A stretch of DNA of 64,000 nucleotides from Lachnospiraceae bacterium (GCA_017416465.1 JAFQCK010000131.1:1-64000), one strand, 5' to 3'. Positions 1 through 8,097 are shown, counted from the first letter of the stretch. Notes: generated by a model from the sequence alone, not told the origin. Numbers and translations are program-made.

Positions 1-282
1 ATCCAACAATTCCCAAACAATAGAAAATCCATATTGCATAGCCATTCTAAATAAAACTGCAGTGTAAGCACATTCCTGAGAGTGAATGGCATCAATCAGC
101 TCATTTAAGAACCTACTTTGTTCTAATGGTAAATCAAGCTTTTCATATTTATCAAACAGTTCTTTGTGATACTGGTAGGCTTTAAGATAGTTCTTATCTT
201 TCATAAGATTCTCGTATACATTGTTGTATTCACGTTCTTCAAGATGACACTGTACTAGCTTGAAAAAATCAGTATTGTTCAT
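1..282 (-). CDS. Hypothetical helical protein, C-terminus cut by window edge
   Basis: A reverse-strand reading frame stays open for 94 codons from an ATG at 282-280 to base 1, so the C-terminus lies outside the window. An excellent Shine-Dalgarno (AAGGAAGG on the reverse strand, about 291-298) precedes the start. The product begins MNNTDFFKLVQCHLEER, is rich in Tyr, Leu and Glu and looks wholly helical; it ends here with a segment like AVLFRMAMQYGFSIVWE. That tail resembles small helical Firmicutes proteins with a conserved Phe-Arg-x-Gly/Ala-Met segment (DUF6809-like), but I cannot confirm this. It is divergent from the AAA ATPase gene and separated from it by a long leader. No function is assigned. 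Confidence 0.7.
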   Translation of the reverse strand, partial: MNNTDFFKLVQCHLEEREYNNVYENLMKDKNYLKAYQYHKELFDKYEKLDLPLEQSRFLNELIDAIHSQECAYTAVLFRMAMQYGFSIVWELLD

Positions 283-701
283 TGTGTGTTCCTTCCTTTG
301 ACAACACACGATACTGTATAGTCAGGAAAATAGCTATTCATATAAATGAACAATAATATCAATATAAATTAAAGCATAATAAACAAATGGTATTAAAAAA
401 CTTTTGCTATATATTTATTTAATTATGTCTCAACATAAGGACATTAAACCAAACTAAATCATTGTAGATAAATTAATCTGAATGGCTCTCACCGAAGGTG
501 ATGTGTACCATGAAGATTAATTTATACAGTAGCGAAATTTTGCGTCTGGGTGTACATAAGGACAAAAAGTAAAACTTAATAGTGTGCATAAACATACATA
601 ACGTATTGAATTCATAGTAATGAGAATTATGAAGTCAATGTGTTTTTATATGTATAAAAGCATATTCGTAAATTTTGCTATAAAAGGTAGTTTATAATAT
701 C
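283..701. other. Long non-coding gap, left part
   Basis: About 420 bases with no convincing gene. It holds the 5' side of the reverse-strand gene, one strong hairpin (468-525, listed separately), a near-palindromic GCGAAATTTTGC at about 532-543, and a TATAAT-like hexamer at 693-698 without a clear -35 box. The base composition is very AT-rich. Confidence 0.5.
468..525. other. Nested hairpin, possible structured RNA
   Basis: ATAAATTAATCT (468-479) pairs perfectly with AGATTAATTTAT (514-525). Inside it ATGG (482-485) can pair with CCAT (508-511), and TCACC (489-493) pairs with GGTGA (497-501) around a GAA loop. There is no T-run after the stem, so it is not an ordinary terminator. It lies between divergent genes. 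I do not recognise an RNA family. Confidence 0.45.
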
Positions 702-749
702 CATAAATATTCATAAATACTTCATAAAACTTCATAAATACTTCATAAA
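702..749. repeat. Five CATAAA motifs phased at 10.5 bases
   Basis: CATAAA starts at 702, 712, 723, 733 and 744, so successive spacings are 10, 11, 10 and 11 bases, close to one helical turn. The units are mostly CTTCATAAATA-like. Such phasing puts every copy on the same DNA face, as in protein-binding arrays or curved DNA. It lies 160 bases upstream of the AAA ATPase gene. Confidence 0.7.
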
Positions 750-759
750 TGTCGGGATG

Positions 760-869
760 AAATTAACGAAATTGGGTAGAATTATCAAAAACAAATTGAC
801 GAATTTGAGTAAAAATATTAAAATAAAATTAGCGAAATTGCAGAAATGTATTACGAAATTACGGTTAAG
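760..869. repeat. 33-base periodic repeat, AAATTRRCGAAATTG
   Basis: The 15-base unit AAATTAACGAAATTG recurs at 760, 793 (AAATTGACGAATTTG) and 826 (AAATTAGCGAAATTG), a period of exactly 33 bases, with a degenerate fourth copy near 856. A frame from 757 reads the array as 11-residue units (KLTKL, KLTNL, KLAKL) in a very basic 75-residue peptide that overlaps the next gene's start. I treat it as a repeat first and as coding only weakly. Confidence 0.55.
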
Positions 870-911
870 ATGCTGTAAAATCAATGAATTATCGAAAAGG
901 ATGAAGTGTAT

Positions 912-2240
912 ATGTTTAAAAGAAAAATATATAGCAAGCTTTTGGACTGGAAAAAAGAGTCTGATGGTAAGAATGCACTTTTAATTGAAGGTGCAAGACG
1001 AATTGGAAAATCAACAGTAGTAGAAACTTTTGCAAAAGAGGAATATAAGAGCTATATTTTGATAGATTTTTCAAAAGCGTCTAAAGAGGTGAAGGAACTG
1101 TTTGATGATGTATCAGATTTAGATTATATTTTCCTTAGATTGCAATTGATATATAAAACAGATTTACATTTGAGACAGTCACTTATTATTTTTGATGAGG
1201 TACAGCTGTGTCCAATGGCACGACAGGCGATAAAACATTTTGTTAATGATCATAGATATGATTACATTGAAACGGGTTCTTTGATTTCTATCAAAAAAAA
1301 TATTAAGGACATATTGATTCCAAGTGAAGAACGTAAGATTAGTATGTTCCCAATGGACTTTGAGGAGTTTCTTTGGGCAACAGGTGATATGTCAACATCA
1401 AAACTTTTGCGAACTATTTTTGAAAAAAAAGTTTCGATAGGTGAAGCAGGGCATCGAAAACTTATGAGGGACTTTCGCTTATATATGTTGGTTGGTGGTA
1501 TGCCACAAGCAGTCGAGAGTTATATTGAGACAAATAATTTTAAGAAAGTTGATGAGATTAAACGAGATATATTAAAGCTTTATGAGGATGATTTCAGAAA
1601 AATAGATGCAACCGGAAGAATATCCATGCTCTTTAATGGAATACCGGCGCAACTTAATACTAATGCATCACGTTATCAGGTGTCATCTGTTTTATCGGGA
1701 GAAAGAGCGGATACTATATTAGAATTAATTGCTGATATGGTGGATTCTAAGATTGTTCAGATTGCATATCATGCAAATGACCCGAATGTTGGTCTCGCAA
1801 ATGCAAAGGATCTTCGACGTTTTAAGTTATTTTTAACTGATACAGGACTTCTTACTACATTGGTATTTAAGGATAAAGATTTCACAGAAAATATTATTTA
1901 TGAGAAGTTATTAAGCGATAAGTTAAGTGTTAATCTAGGATATATTTATGAGAATATTGTAGCACAAATATTGTCTGCTAATGGGAATGCATTATATTAT
2001 TACACTTTTTTGAATGAAAAGACAAATCATAATTATGAAATAGACTTTCTCTTATCAAAGAAAAATAAGATATGTCCAATTGAAGTAAAATCTTCAGGGT
2101 ATAATACACATAAATCTTTGGATGTGTTTTCAGAGAAATTCTCAGAACGTATATTAGAAAAATATGTAGTATACACAAAGGATTTAAAAAAAGATAAGGA
2201 TATTTTGATGTTGCCGGTGTATATTCTGCCTTTTATATAA
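912..2240 (+). CDS. AAA-family ATPase with DUF4143-type C-terminal nuclease-like domain
   Basis: About 442 residues. The N-terminal half is a P-loop ATPase with Walker A GARRIGKST near residue 30 and a Walker B segment LIIFDEVQ near residue 95. The C-terminal part carries YEIDF followed by PIEVKSS, the E-x-D and E-x-K spacing of PD-(D/E)XK-like nuclease folds found in the DUF4143 family. These widespread ATPases have no settled function; links to mobile elements or defence have been proposed. I chose ATG 912 over GTG 906 because AAAAGGA (895-901) then sits 10 bases away. It stands alone behind the repeat-rich leader and may be an accessory insertion ahead of the conserved ffh block. The family call is firm, the biology is unknown. 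Confidence 0.85.
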   Translation: MFKRKIYSKLLDWKKESDGKNALLIEGARRIGKSTVVETFAKEEYKSYILIDFSKASKEVKELFDDVSDLDYIFLRLQLIYKTDLHLRQSLIIFDEVQLCPMARQAIKHFVNDHRYDYIETGSLISIKKNIKDILIPSEERKISMFPMDFEEFLWATGDMSTSKLLRTIFEKKVSIGEAGHRKLMRDFRLYMLVGGMPQAVESYIETNNFKKVDEIKRDILKLYEDDFRKIDATGRISMLFNGIPAQLNTNASRYQVSSVLSGERADTILELIADMVDSKIVQIAYHANDPNVGLANAKDLRRFKLFLTDTGLLTTLVFKDKDFTENIIYEKLLSDKLSVNLGYIYENIVAQILSANGNALYYYTFLNEKTNHNYEIDFLLSKKNKICPIEVKSSGYNTHKSLDVFSEKFSERILEKYVVYTKDLKKDKDILMLPVYILPFI

Positions 2241-2250
2241 AAGATAAGAT

Positions 2251-2373
2251 ATGTACATTTGTGATAATTGGGATAAAAATTCTCGAATAAGTAAATGCTT
2301 TTATCCGGCAGAAATATGTGAAAGAATGTATAAGAATAAGTGTGCTACTATATATTGTGAAATTATATCTTAA
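2251..2373 (+). CDS. Possible 40-residue Cys-rich small protein
   Basis: An ATG frame just after the ATPase encodes MYICDNWDKNSRISKC and ends in CATIYCEIIS, with five cysteines in 40 residues. There is no good ribosome binding site, only AAGATAAGAT upstream. It could be a metal-binding or disulfide-rich miniprotein co-transcribed with the ATPase, a remnant, or chance. Confidence 0.25.
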   Translation: MYICDNWDKNSRISKCFYPAEICERMYKNKCATIYCEIIS

Positions 2374-2380
2374 TACAATT

Positions 2381-2446
2381 GTCAAGAAAAAATACTTGAC
2401 ATATAAAAAATATAGTAGTATACTACGTCAAGTAATGAAACTTGAC
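2381..2446. promoter_or_regulatory. Twin dyads flanking the ylxM-ffh core promoter
   Basis: GTCAAG-N8-CTTGAC occurs twice with identical 20-base geometry, at 2381-2400 and 2427-2446, with starts 46 bases apart. The right half of the first dyad contains the -35 box; the second covers the predicted transcription start just after the -10. This is the classic layout of a repressor operator pair, though part of the first dyad is simply the -35 consensus. Confidence 0.6.
2396..2424 (+). promoter_or_regulatory. Promoter of the ylxM-ffh operon
   Basis: TTGACA (2396-2401), a 17-base spacer and TATACT (2419-2424) match the housekeeping sigma-A consensus very well. Transcription should begin near 2431, giving a leader of about 48 bases before ylxM. 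Confidence 0.85.
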
Positions 2447-2478
2447 AACAAGATTTGCTTGTGCGAAAGAGGATAGAA

Positions 2479-2823
2479 ATGATAAAAATAGTTGAACAAT
2501 CTATGCTTTATGATTTTTATGGTGAACTACTTACAGAACATCAGAAGAAGATTTACGAAGATGTAGTATTTAATGATATGTCGCCAAGTGAGATTGCAAG
2601 AGAAGAGAATATTTCAAGACAAGGTGTACATGACTTGATTAAGAGATGTAATAAGATACTTAAAGATTACGAAGATAAATTGCATCTTGTTGAGAGATTT
2701 AATAATACTAAAAAAGATGTTAATCTTATTAAAGAGATTTCCAATGACTATAAAGTAACAGGTAATCTTGAAAAAATTGATGAGATTGTAGAGATTGCTG
2801 ACAGAATATTGAATGATATTTAG
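2479..2823 (+). CDS. ylxM: YlxM, SRP-associated helix-turn-helix protein
   Basis: 114 residues from ATG 2479, preceded by AGAGGA at 2468-2473; an in-frame TTG at 2455 lacks a ribosome binding site. Residues about 15-60 form a sigma-70 region-4-like helix-turn-helix (LTEHQKKIYEDVVFND, then ISRQGVHDLIKRC); the C-terminal half is helical. YlxM homologues sit directly before ffh across Firmicutes and are thought to modulate the signal recognition particle. Here ffh starts 15 bases after the stop. Given the dyads around its promoter, YlxM itself is a candidate autoregulator, but that is inference. Confidence 0.9.
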   Translation: MIKIVEQSMLYDFYGELLTEHQKKIYEDVVFNDMSPSEIAREENISRQGVHDLIKRCNKILKDYEDKLHLVERFNNTKKDVNLIKEISNDYKVTGNLEKIDEIVEIADRILNDI

Positions 2824-2838
2824 GCATGGAGGAAAAAT

Positions 2839-4191
2839 ATGGCATTTGAAAGTTTATCAGATAAACTTCAGAATATATTTAAAAACCTTAGAGGAAAAGG
2901 CAAGCTTACAGAAGCAGATGTTAAAGCAGCACTCAAGGAAGTTAAGATGGCTTTGCTCGAAGCAGATGTTAATTTCAAAGTTGTAAAGAAGTTTGTAAAG
3001 TCTGTTGAAGAAAGAGCCATAGGTTCAGAGGTAATGACAAGTCTTACTCCCGGTCAGATGGTTATTAAGATTGTTAATGAGGAAATGGTTTCACTTATGG
3101 GAAGTGAGACTACAGAGATTAAGTTAAAGCCTCAGAATGAGATAACAGTTATTATGATGACCGGTTTACAGGGTGCAGGTAAGACAACTACAACTGCTAA
3201 GATTGCCGGAAAGTTAAAAGCTAAGGGAAGAAAGCCTTTGTTAGTTGGTTGTGATATATACAGACCGGCAGCTATAGAACAGTTAAAGATTAATGGTGAA
3301 AAACAGGGCGTTGAAGTATTTTCAATGGGAACAGGACATAAGCCTGTTAATATTGCTAAAGCAGCTATAGAGCATGCTTCAAAAAATGGTCATAATGTTG
3401 TTATCATAGATACAGCAGGTCGTTTACATATCGATGAAGATATGATGGATGAATTGATTGAGATAAAAGAGAATATTGAAATTGACCAGATTCTATTAAT
3501 AGTAGATGCTATGACAGGTCAGGATGCAGTTAATGTATCAAGTACCTTTGATGAAAAGATTGGAATAGATGGAGTTATTCTTACTAAGATGGACGGTGAC
3601 ACCAGAGGTGGTGCTGCACTTTCTATCAGAGCAGTAACAGGAAAACCTATTTTATATGTAGGTATGGGTGAGAAACTTTCGGATTTAGAACAGTTTTATC
3701 CTGACAGAATGGCTTCGAGAATACTTGGAATGGGTGATGTGCTCACTCTTATTGAGAAAGCAGAAGCTATTGTTGATGAAGAAAAAGCTAAGGAACTTGA
3801 AAAGAAGTTTCGTAAAGCAGAATTTGGATTTGATGATTATTTAGAGCAGATGCAACAGATTAAGAAGATGGGTAGCTTTGAAGAGATACTTGGAATGATT
3901 CCGGGTATGGGTGACCAGTTAAAAGGAGCTCAGATGCCTGATGAAAAACAGATTGGCAGAATTGAAGCTATTATATATTCGATGACACCTGAAGAAAGAA
4001 GCAATCCTTCTATCTTGAATGTTTCAAGAAAAAACAGAATTGCAAAAGGTGCAGGTGTTGATATTGCAGAAGTTAACAGATTAGTTAAACAGCATGAGCA
4101 GAGCAAGAAAATGATGAAACAGCTAACCGGTATGATGGGTGGCAAAGGAATGAAAGGTGGTAAAAAAGGTAGATTCAGACTTCCTTTTTAA
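2839..4191 (+). CDS. ffh: Signal recognition particle protein Ffh (SRP54)
   Basis: 450 residues, normal length. The N domain is followed by the GTPase G domain with GLQGAGKTTTTAKIAGK (about residue 107), DTAGRLHIDE and TKMDGDTRGG. A methionine-rich M domain follows (IPGMGDQ to the Gly/Lys-rich tail ending GRFRLPF) and binds 4.5S RNA and signal peptides. It works with FtsY to target nascent membrane and secreted proteins. The ribosome binding site GGAGG lies at about 2828. It is tightly linked to ylxM and to rpsP, the standard Firmicutes order. Confidence 0.97.
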   Translation: MAFESLSDKLQNIFKNLRGKGKLTEADVKAALKEVKMALLEADVNFKVVKKFVKSVEERAIGSEVMTSLTPGQMVIKIVNEEMVSLMGSETTEIKLKPQNEITVIMMTGLQGAGKTTTTAKIAGKLKAKGRKPLLVGCDIYRPAAIEQLKINGEKQGVEVFSMGTGHKPVNIAKAAIEHASKNGHNVVIIDTAGRLHIDEDMMDELIEIKENIEIDQILLIVDAMTGQDAVNVSSTFDEKIGIDGVILTKMDGDTRGGAALSIRAVTGKPILYVGMGEKLSDLEQFYPDRMASRILGMGDVLTLIEKAEAIVDEEKAKELEKKFRKAEFGFDDYLEQMQQIKKMGSFEEILGMIPGMGDQLKGAQMPDEKQIGRIEAIIYSMTPEERSNPSILNVSRKNRIAKGAGVDIAEVNRLVKQHEQSKKMMKQLTGMMGGKGMKGGKKGRFRLPF

Positions 4192-4232
4192 CTATAAATT
4201 AAACATATAACACTTAGGAGGTGAAAATAAAA

Positions 4233-4478
4233 ATGGCAGTTAAAATCAGATTAAGAAGAATGGGACAGAAAAAGGCTCCTTTCTATAGAGTAGTAGTTTC
4301 AGATTCAAGATCACCAAGAGATGGTAAGTTCATCGAGGAAATCGGTACTTATGATCCAACAGTTGAACCAAGCGCAGTTAAGATTAATGAAGAATTAGCT
4401 AAGAAATGGTTAAACAATGGTGCACAGCCAACAGAAACAGTTGCTAAATTGTTCAAACAGGCTGGTATTGAAAAATAA
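4233..4478 (+). CDS. rpsP: 30S ribosomal protein bS16
   Basis: 81 residues starting [20 protein letters not shown], the bS16 signature, with the usual [17 protein letters not shown] segment. I start at ATG 4233 because AGGAGGTG lies just upstream; an in-frame GTG at 4221 is part of that Shine-Dalgarno. bS16 assembles early into the 30S body. It lies between ffh and khpA, as in Bacillus and most Clostridia. Confidence 0.97.
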   Translation: MAVKIRLRRMGQKKAPFYRVVVSDSRSPRDGKFIEEIGTYDPTVEPSAVKINEELAKKWLNNGAQPTETVAKLFKQAGIEK

Positions 4479-4500
4479 TCGCTAGTGGAGGTGAAGTATA

Positions 4501-4731
4501 GTGAAAGAATTAGTAGAAATACTTGCAAAAGCACTAGTTGATTCTCCTGAAGAGGTAGTGGTAACTGAGCGTGAAGATGCAAAAGGTGTGATTATTGAAT
4601 TAAAGGTTGCACCATCTGATATGGGTAAAGTTATCGGAAAGCAGGGAAGAATTGCAAAGTCAATTCGTTCTGTTGTAAAAGCTGCAGCTTTTAAAGAGAA
4701 TAAGAAAGTTATTGTAGATATAGTACAGTAA
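4501..4731 (+). CDS. khpA: KH-domain RNA-binding protein KhpA
   Basis: 76 residues with a GTG start behind GGAGGTGA. The single KH domain contains the GxxG loop in VIGKQGRIAKSIR (residues about 42-54). KhpA (YlqC) dimerises with KhpB/Jag and binds RNA; in streptococci the pair affects division and elongation. Its place between rpsP and rimM is the conserved one. An intrinsic terminator follows directly, so rimM may have its own promoter or rely on read-through. Confidence 0.93.
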   Translation: MKELVEILAKALVDSPEEVVVTEREDAKGVIIELKVAPSDMGKVIGKQGRIAKSIRSVVKAAAFKENKKVIVDIVQ

Positions 4732-4738
4732 TATTATA

Positions 4739-4776
4739 GCTACTGCAAAACATTGTTTTGTAGTAGCAATTTTTTT
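4739..4776 (+). terminator. Intrinsic terminator after khpA
   Basis: GCTACTGCAAAAC (4739-4751) pairs with GTTTTGTAGTAGC (4755-4767) around ATT, with one G-U pair, followed by a run of seven T. Confidence 0.85.
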
Positions 4777-4866
4777 AAAATAAGACTGATAAGAGATATT
4801 AAAGTTTAATTGGATTCTAATTAGTTATAAGCAGAATTTTAATATAACAGGTTTTGGAGGATTCGA

Positions 4867-5424
4867 ATGGAAATTTCAAACGATATGCTAAGGGTTGGTG
4901 TTATTTCATCAACACATGGAATTAGAGGAGAAGTTAAGGTTTTTCCTACAACTGATGATGTAAAAAGATTTAATAAATTAAAAAAGGTATATCTTGATTA
5001 TTCTGTAAAAGGGATAAGAGGTACGATTAAAAAAGAATGTATTGAATTGGAAATTGGCGGTGTAAAATATTTTAAGCAATTTGTAATACTTAAATTTAAA
5101 GGCATCGATAATATAAATGATATTGAAAAGTACAAAGGAATGGATTTGTATGTGACAAGGGAAGATGCAATTCCACTTGAAGAAGGGGAATATTATATTG
5201 CTGATTTAATAGGCTTAGAAGTTTTTGATGAAGATGATAATGCCATTGGAAATGTATCAGATGTTCTTCAGACAGGTGCAAATGACGTTTATATTGTTAA
5301 GGGAAATACAGAATATAAAAATAAAGAGATTATGATTCCTGCAATTAATCAATGTATTTTGGATATTAACTTAGAAGAAAATAAGATGAAGGTTCATTTA
5401 TTGGAAGGATTATTGGATTTATGA
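4867..5424 (+). CDS. rimM: Ribosome maturation factor RimM
   Basis: 185 residues, normal length. The N-terminal RimM domain ([20 protein letters not shown], residues about 8-27) is followed by a PRC-barrel domain ([13 protein letters not shown] onward). RimM binds uS19 and helps mature the 3' domain of 16S rRNA. The start is preceded by TTTTGGAGG. The stop overlaps the trmD start by four bases (ATGA), so the two are translationally coupled. Confidence 0.95.
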   Translation: MEISNDMLRVGVISSTHGIRGEVKVFPTTDDVKRFNKLKKVYLDYSVKGIRGTIKKECIELEIGGVKYFKQFVILKFKGIDNINDIEKYKGMDLYVTREDAIPLEEGEYYIADLIGLEVFDEDDNAIGNVSDVLQTGANDVYIVKGNTEYKNKEIMIPAINQCILDINLEENKMKVHLLEGLLDL

Positions 5425-6107
5425 GATACCATGTATTAACTTTATTTCCGGAAATGATACTTGACGGATTAAATACAAGTATAATCGGAAGGGCTATGAA
5501 TAAAGGATTAATTGAATTAAATGCAATTAATATAAGAGATTTTTCAACAAATAAGCATATGAAGGTCGATGATTATCCATACGGTGGTGGTGCCGGAATG
5601 GTTATGCAGGCAGAACCGGTATATCTTTCTTATAAATCAGTAGCAGATGATATCATAAGTCGTACAGGTAAGAAACCGAGAGTTGTATACCTTACTCCAC
5701 AGGGAAAAGTATTTAATCAAAGGATGGCAGAGGAATTTGCTAAGGAAGAGGATTTAATATTTTTATGTGGACATTATGAGGGAATTGATGAAAGAGCATT
5801 AGAACTGATTGTTACAGATAATGTTTCAATTGGGGATTATGTGCTTACAGGTGGAGAATTACCGGCTATGGTAATGATAGATACAATCTCCAGACTTGTT
5901 AAAGGTGTACTTAATAATGACGATTCTGCAAAGTATGAATCATTTGCGGATAACAGACTTGAATATCCACAGTATACAAGACCTGAGGAATTTATGGGGA
6001 TGAAGGTTCCGAAGGTGTTGTTATCAGGAGACCATAAGAAGGTTGAACAGTGGAGAGAGGAAGAGTCGTTAAAGAGAACAAAGGAGAGAAGACCGGACTT
6101 ATTGTAA
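5421..6107 (+). CDS. trmD: tRNA (guanine-37-N1) methyltransferase TrmD
   Basis: 228 residues. This is the SPOUT-fold enzyme that methylates G37 next to the anticodon of certain tRNAs with S-adenosylmethionine, preventing +1 frameshifting. Visible hallmarks are the N-terminal LTLFPEM, the [12 protein letters not shown] loop, and the trefoil-knot segments [10 protein letters not shown] and [11 protein letters not shown]. It starts inside the rimM stop codon and ends 125 bases before rplS. Confidence 0.96.
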   Translation: MRYHVLTLFPEMILDGLNTSIIGRAMNKGLIELNAINIRDFSTNKHMKVDDYPYGGGAGMVMQAEPVYLSYKSVADDIISRTGKKPRVVYLTPQGKVFNQRMAEEFAKEEDLIFLCGHYEGIDERALELIVTDNVSIGDYVLTGGELPAMVMIDTISRLVKGVLNNDDSAKYESFADNRLEYPQYTRPEEFMGMKVPKVLLSGDHKKVEQWREEESLKRTKERRPDLL

Positions 6108-6173
6108 AAAAACATCGAAAACCACTTGCAATTCCACTAAATATATGTTAATCTACCAATGTTGTGAAAAAAT

Positions 6174-6232
6174 AGATGGTCCTCTGCTACGAAGCGTATT
6201 AAGAACATCTGAATATTAAGGAGGTCACACAG
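6174..6232 (+). promoter_or_regulatory. Candidate rplS (L19) mRNA leader
   Basis: AGATG (6174-6178) can pair with CATCT (6206-6210), enclosing a small GCT/AGC hairpin, and AAGGAGG follows at about 6219. Structured L19 leaders at this position are known in Firmicutes and are thought to mediate feedback by the ribosomal protein. I match position and general shape only, not a full consensus. Confidence 0.4.
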
Positions 6233-6580
6233 ATGAACGAAATTATTAAAAACATTGAAGCTGCTCAGTTAAAAGAGTCAGTTGCAGAATTCCATGTAGG
6301 TGATACTGTTAGAGTACACGCTAAGATTAAGGAAGGAAACAGAGAAAGAATCCAGGTTTTTGAAGGAACAGTTATCAAAAGACAGGGTGGAAGTTCTCGT
6401 GAAACATTTACAGTAAGAAAGACATCTAATGGTATCGGTGTTGAGAAGACATGGCCATTACACTCACCAAACGTAGACAAGATTGAAGTTGTACGTTTAG
6501 GTAAAGTTAGAAGAGCTAAACTTAACTACTTAAGACAGAGAGTTGGTAAGGCTGCTAAGGTTAAAGAATTAGTTAAATAA
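6233..6580 (+). CDS. rplS: 50S ribosomal protein bL19
   Basis: 115 residues. The sequence has the bL19 core: [40 protein letters not shown], and [19 protein letters not shown] at the C-terminus. bL19 sits at the 30S-50S interface. A perfect AAGGAGG precedes the ATG. It follows trmD in the conserved order and is closed by a terminator. Confidence 0.97.
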   Translation: MNEIIKNIEAAQLKESVAEFHVGDTVRVHAKIKEGNRERIQVFEGTVIKRQGGSSRETFTVRKTSNGIGVEKTWPLHSPNVDKIEVVRLGKVRRAKLNYLRQRVGKAAKVKELVK

Positions 6581-6603
6581 TTTCTTAAATGTAAAAAGCA
6601 TCT

Positions 6604-6639
6604 AAAAGGACAGGTACTTAATGTATTTTGTCCTTTTTG
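6604..6639 (+). terminator. Intrinsic terminator after rplS
   Basis: AAAAGGACA (6604-6612) pairs with TGTCCTTTT (6629-6637) across a 16-base loop, ending in a T-run. Confidence 0.75.
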
Positions 6640-6676
6640 TAATATATAAAAGTAAATGAAAGGATTGGTGTTAAGT

Positions 6677-7240
6677 ATGAGGTTTTATAAATCAATTCCT
6701 GATGAAAATATAATTATTGATAAAATTATAAAATGGTTAGTTGATATAGCAATTGTCATCTTGTTAGCTATTTTTTGTATTGTACATTTTTGTGGAAAAA
6801 CTAAAGTGGTTGGTAATTCGATGAATGATATATTACTTAATGAAGATACTGTAATGATTAATTCGTTAAGTTATAAAATTTCTGAACCTGAAAGATATGA
6901 TGTGATATTATTTGAAAAGACAGAGAAGAATTATGAAAAAGTTGAATACGTAAAGAGAATAGTTGGATTACCTGGGGAAACGGTTCAGATTAAAGATGGA
7001 AAGATATATATTGACGATAAAGAAATTAAAAATAAAGTATTAGAAGAAAATATTGTTAATGCAGGTCTTGCTAAAGAAAAGATTTTGCTTGATTACGATG
7101 AATATTTTGTTATTGGTGATAATGCTAATAGTAGTGAAGATAGCAGATTTAGTACAGTTTCAAACGTTAAGTTTGATGAGATAAAAGGAAAAGTATGGCT
7201 TATTTCATGGCCTTTTGTTAGAATAAATACAGTTAAATAG
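6677..7240 (+). CDS. lepB: Type I signal peptidase
   Basis: 187 residues from ATG 6677 (AAAGGA at 6659-6664); an ATG at 6656 lacks a ribosome binding site. One N-terminal transmembrane helix (residues about 20-39) anchors the enzyme. The catalytic Ser48 lies in GNSMND and the general base Lys93 in YVKRIVGLPGE; box E is GDNANSSEDSRF. It cleaves signal peptides of exported proteins at the outer face of the membrane. The motif GNSM replaces the more usual G-x-SM with proline, which is within family variation. A signal peptidase in the rplS-rbgA interval is typical of Firmicutes. Confidence 0.93.
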   Translation: MRFYKSIPDENIIIDKIIKWLVDIAIVILLAIFCIVHFCGKTKVVGNSMNDILLNEDTVMINSLSYKISEPERYDVILFEKTEKNYEKVEYVKRIVGLPGETVQIKDGKIYIDDKEIKNKVLEENIVNAGLAKEKILLDYDEYFVIGDNANSSEDSRFSTVSNVKFDEIKGKVWLISWPFVRINTVK

Positions 7241-7254
7241 AATGGAGGATTAAG

Positions 7255-8097
7255 ATGCAATTTCAATGGTATCCGGGACATATGACTAAGGCCCGCAGAA
7301 TGATGGAAGAGGATATTAAATTAATTGATTTGGTAATTGAGCTTGTTGATGCAAGATTGCCTTTAAGTAGTAGAAATCCTGATATAGATAAAATTGGTAA
7401 GAATAAATCAAGACTTATTCTTCTTAATAAATCAGATTTAGCTGATGAAAGGGTAACAAAAGAATGGGTTAAATGGTTTGAAGAACAAGGATATTTTACA
7501 ATAATGGTTAATTCGAGAAATGGTCAGGGACTTAAAGCGATTAATAATATTGTAAAAGAAGCCTGTAAGGAAAAAATAGAAAGAGACAGAAGAAGAGGTA
7601 TTTTAAACAGACCTGTTAGAGCTATGGTTGTTGGTATTCCTAATGTTGGGAAATCTACGTTTATTAATTCTTATGCAAAGAAAGCTTGCACTAAGACAGG
7701 AAATAAACCAGGTGTAACTAAAGGAAAACAGTGGATAAAATTGAGTTCAACATTGGAGTTACTTGATACTCCGGGTATCTTATGGCCTAAATTTGAAGAT
7801 CAGACAGTAGGACTTCGTCTTGCTTTTGTTGGTTCAATTAAAGATGACATTATTAATACAACAGAACTTGCTATTGAACTTCTGAAATTCTTAATTAGCG
7901 AGTATCCGGGAGTGATTAATGAGAGATATGGAGTTGAGGAGAAAGAAGATAAGGTAGAAGTACTTAAAGATATTGCAAGAGCAAGAAATTGTTTACTTAA
8001 AGGTAATGAGTTGGATATAGATAAGGCCGGGTTGATTCTTTTAGATGAGTTTAGAAGTGGTAAGATTGGAAGGATTAGTTTGGAAAGGGTTCAGTGA
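7255..8097 (+). CDS. rbgA: Ribosome biogenesis GTPase RbgA (YlqF)
   Basis: 280 residues with the circularly permuted GTPase order G4-G1-G3: NKSD at residues 58-61, GIPNVGKST at 127-135 and DTPG at 171-174. The N-terminus MQFQWYPGHMTKARR is the RbgA signature. RbgA acts late in 50S assembly and helps load uL16 and neighbouring proteins. A GGAGG precedes the ATG, 14 bases after lepB. A large palindromic element follows the gene. Confidence 0.96.
   Translation: MQFQWYPGHMTKARRMMEEDIKLIDLVIELVDARLPLSSRNPDIDKIGKNKSRLILLNKSDLADERVTKEWVKWFEEQGYFTIMVNSRNGQGLKAINNIVKEACKEKIERDRRRGILNRPVRAMVVGIPNVGKSTFINSYAKKACTKTGNKPGVTKGKQWIKLSSTLELLDTPGILWPKFEDQTVGLRLAFVGSIKDDIINTTELAIELLKFLISEYPGVINERYGVEEKEDKVEVLKDIARARNCLLKGNELDIDKAGLILLDEFRSGKIGRISLERVQ

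Noticed and set aside
702-869. CRISPR array
   Set aside because: The repeats are 6-15 bases with 10-33 base periods and no unique spacers of 30 or more bases; no cas genes are present.
757-984. 75-residue basic frame overlapping the ATPase start
   Set aside because: Not listed as a gene because its repeat content and overlap suggest a non-coding repeat and the ribosome binding site is poor; kept only as a finding.
2381-2446. Intrinsic terminator before ylxM
   Set aside because: The dyads have only 6 to 7 base-pair stems, no T-run, and surround a consensus promoter, so an operator reading fits better.
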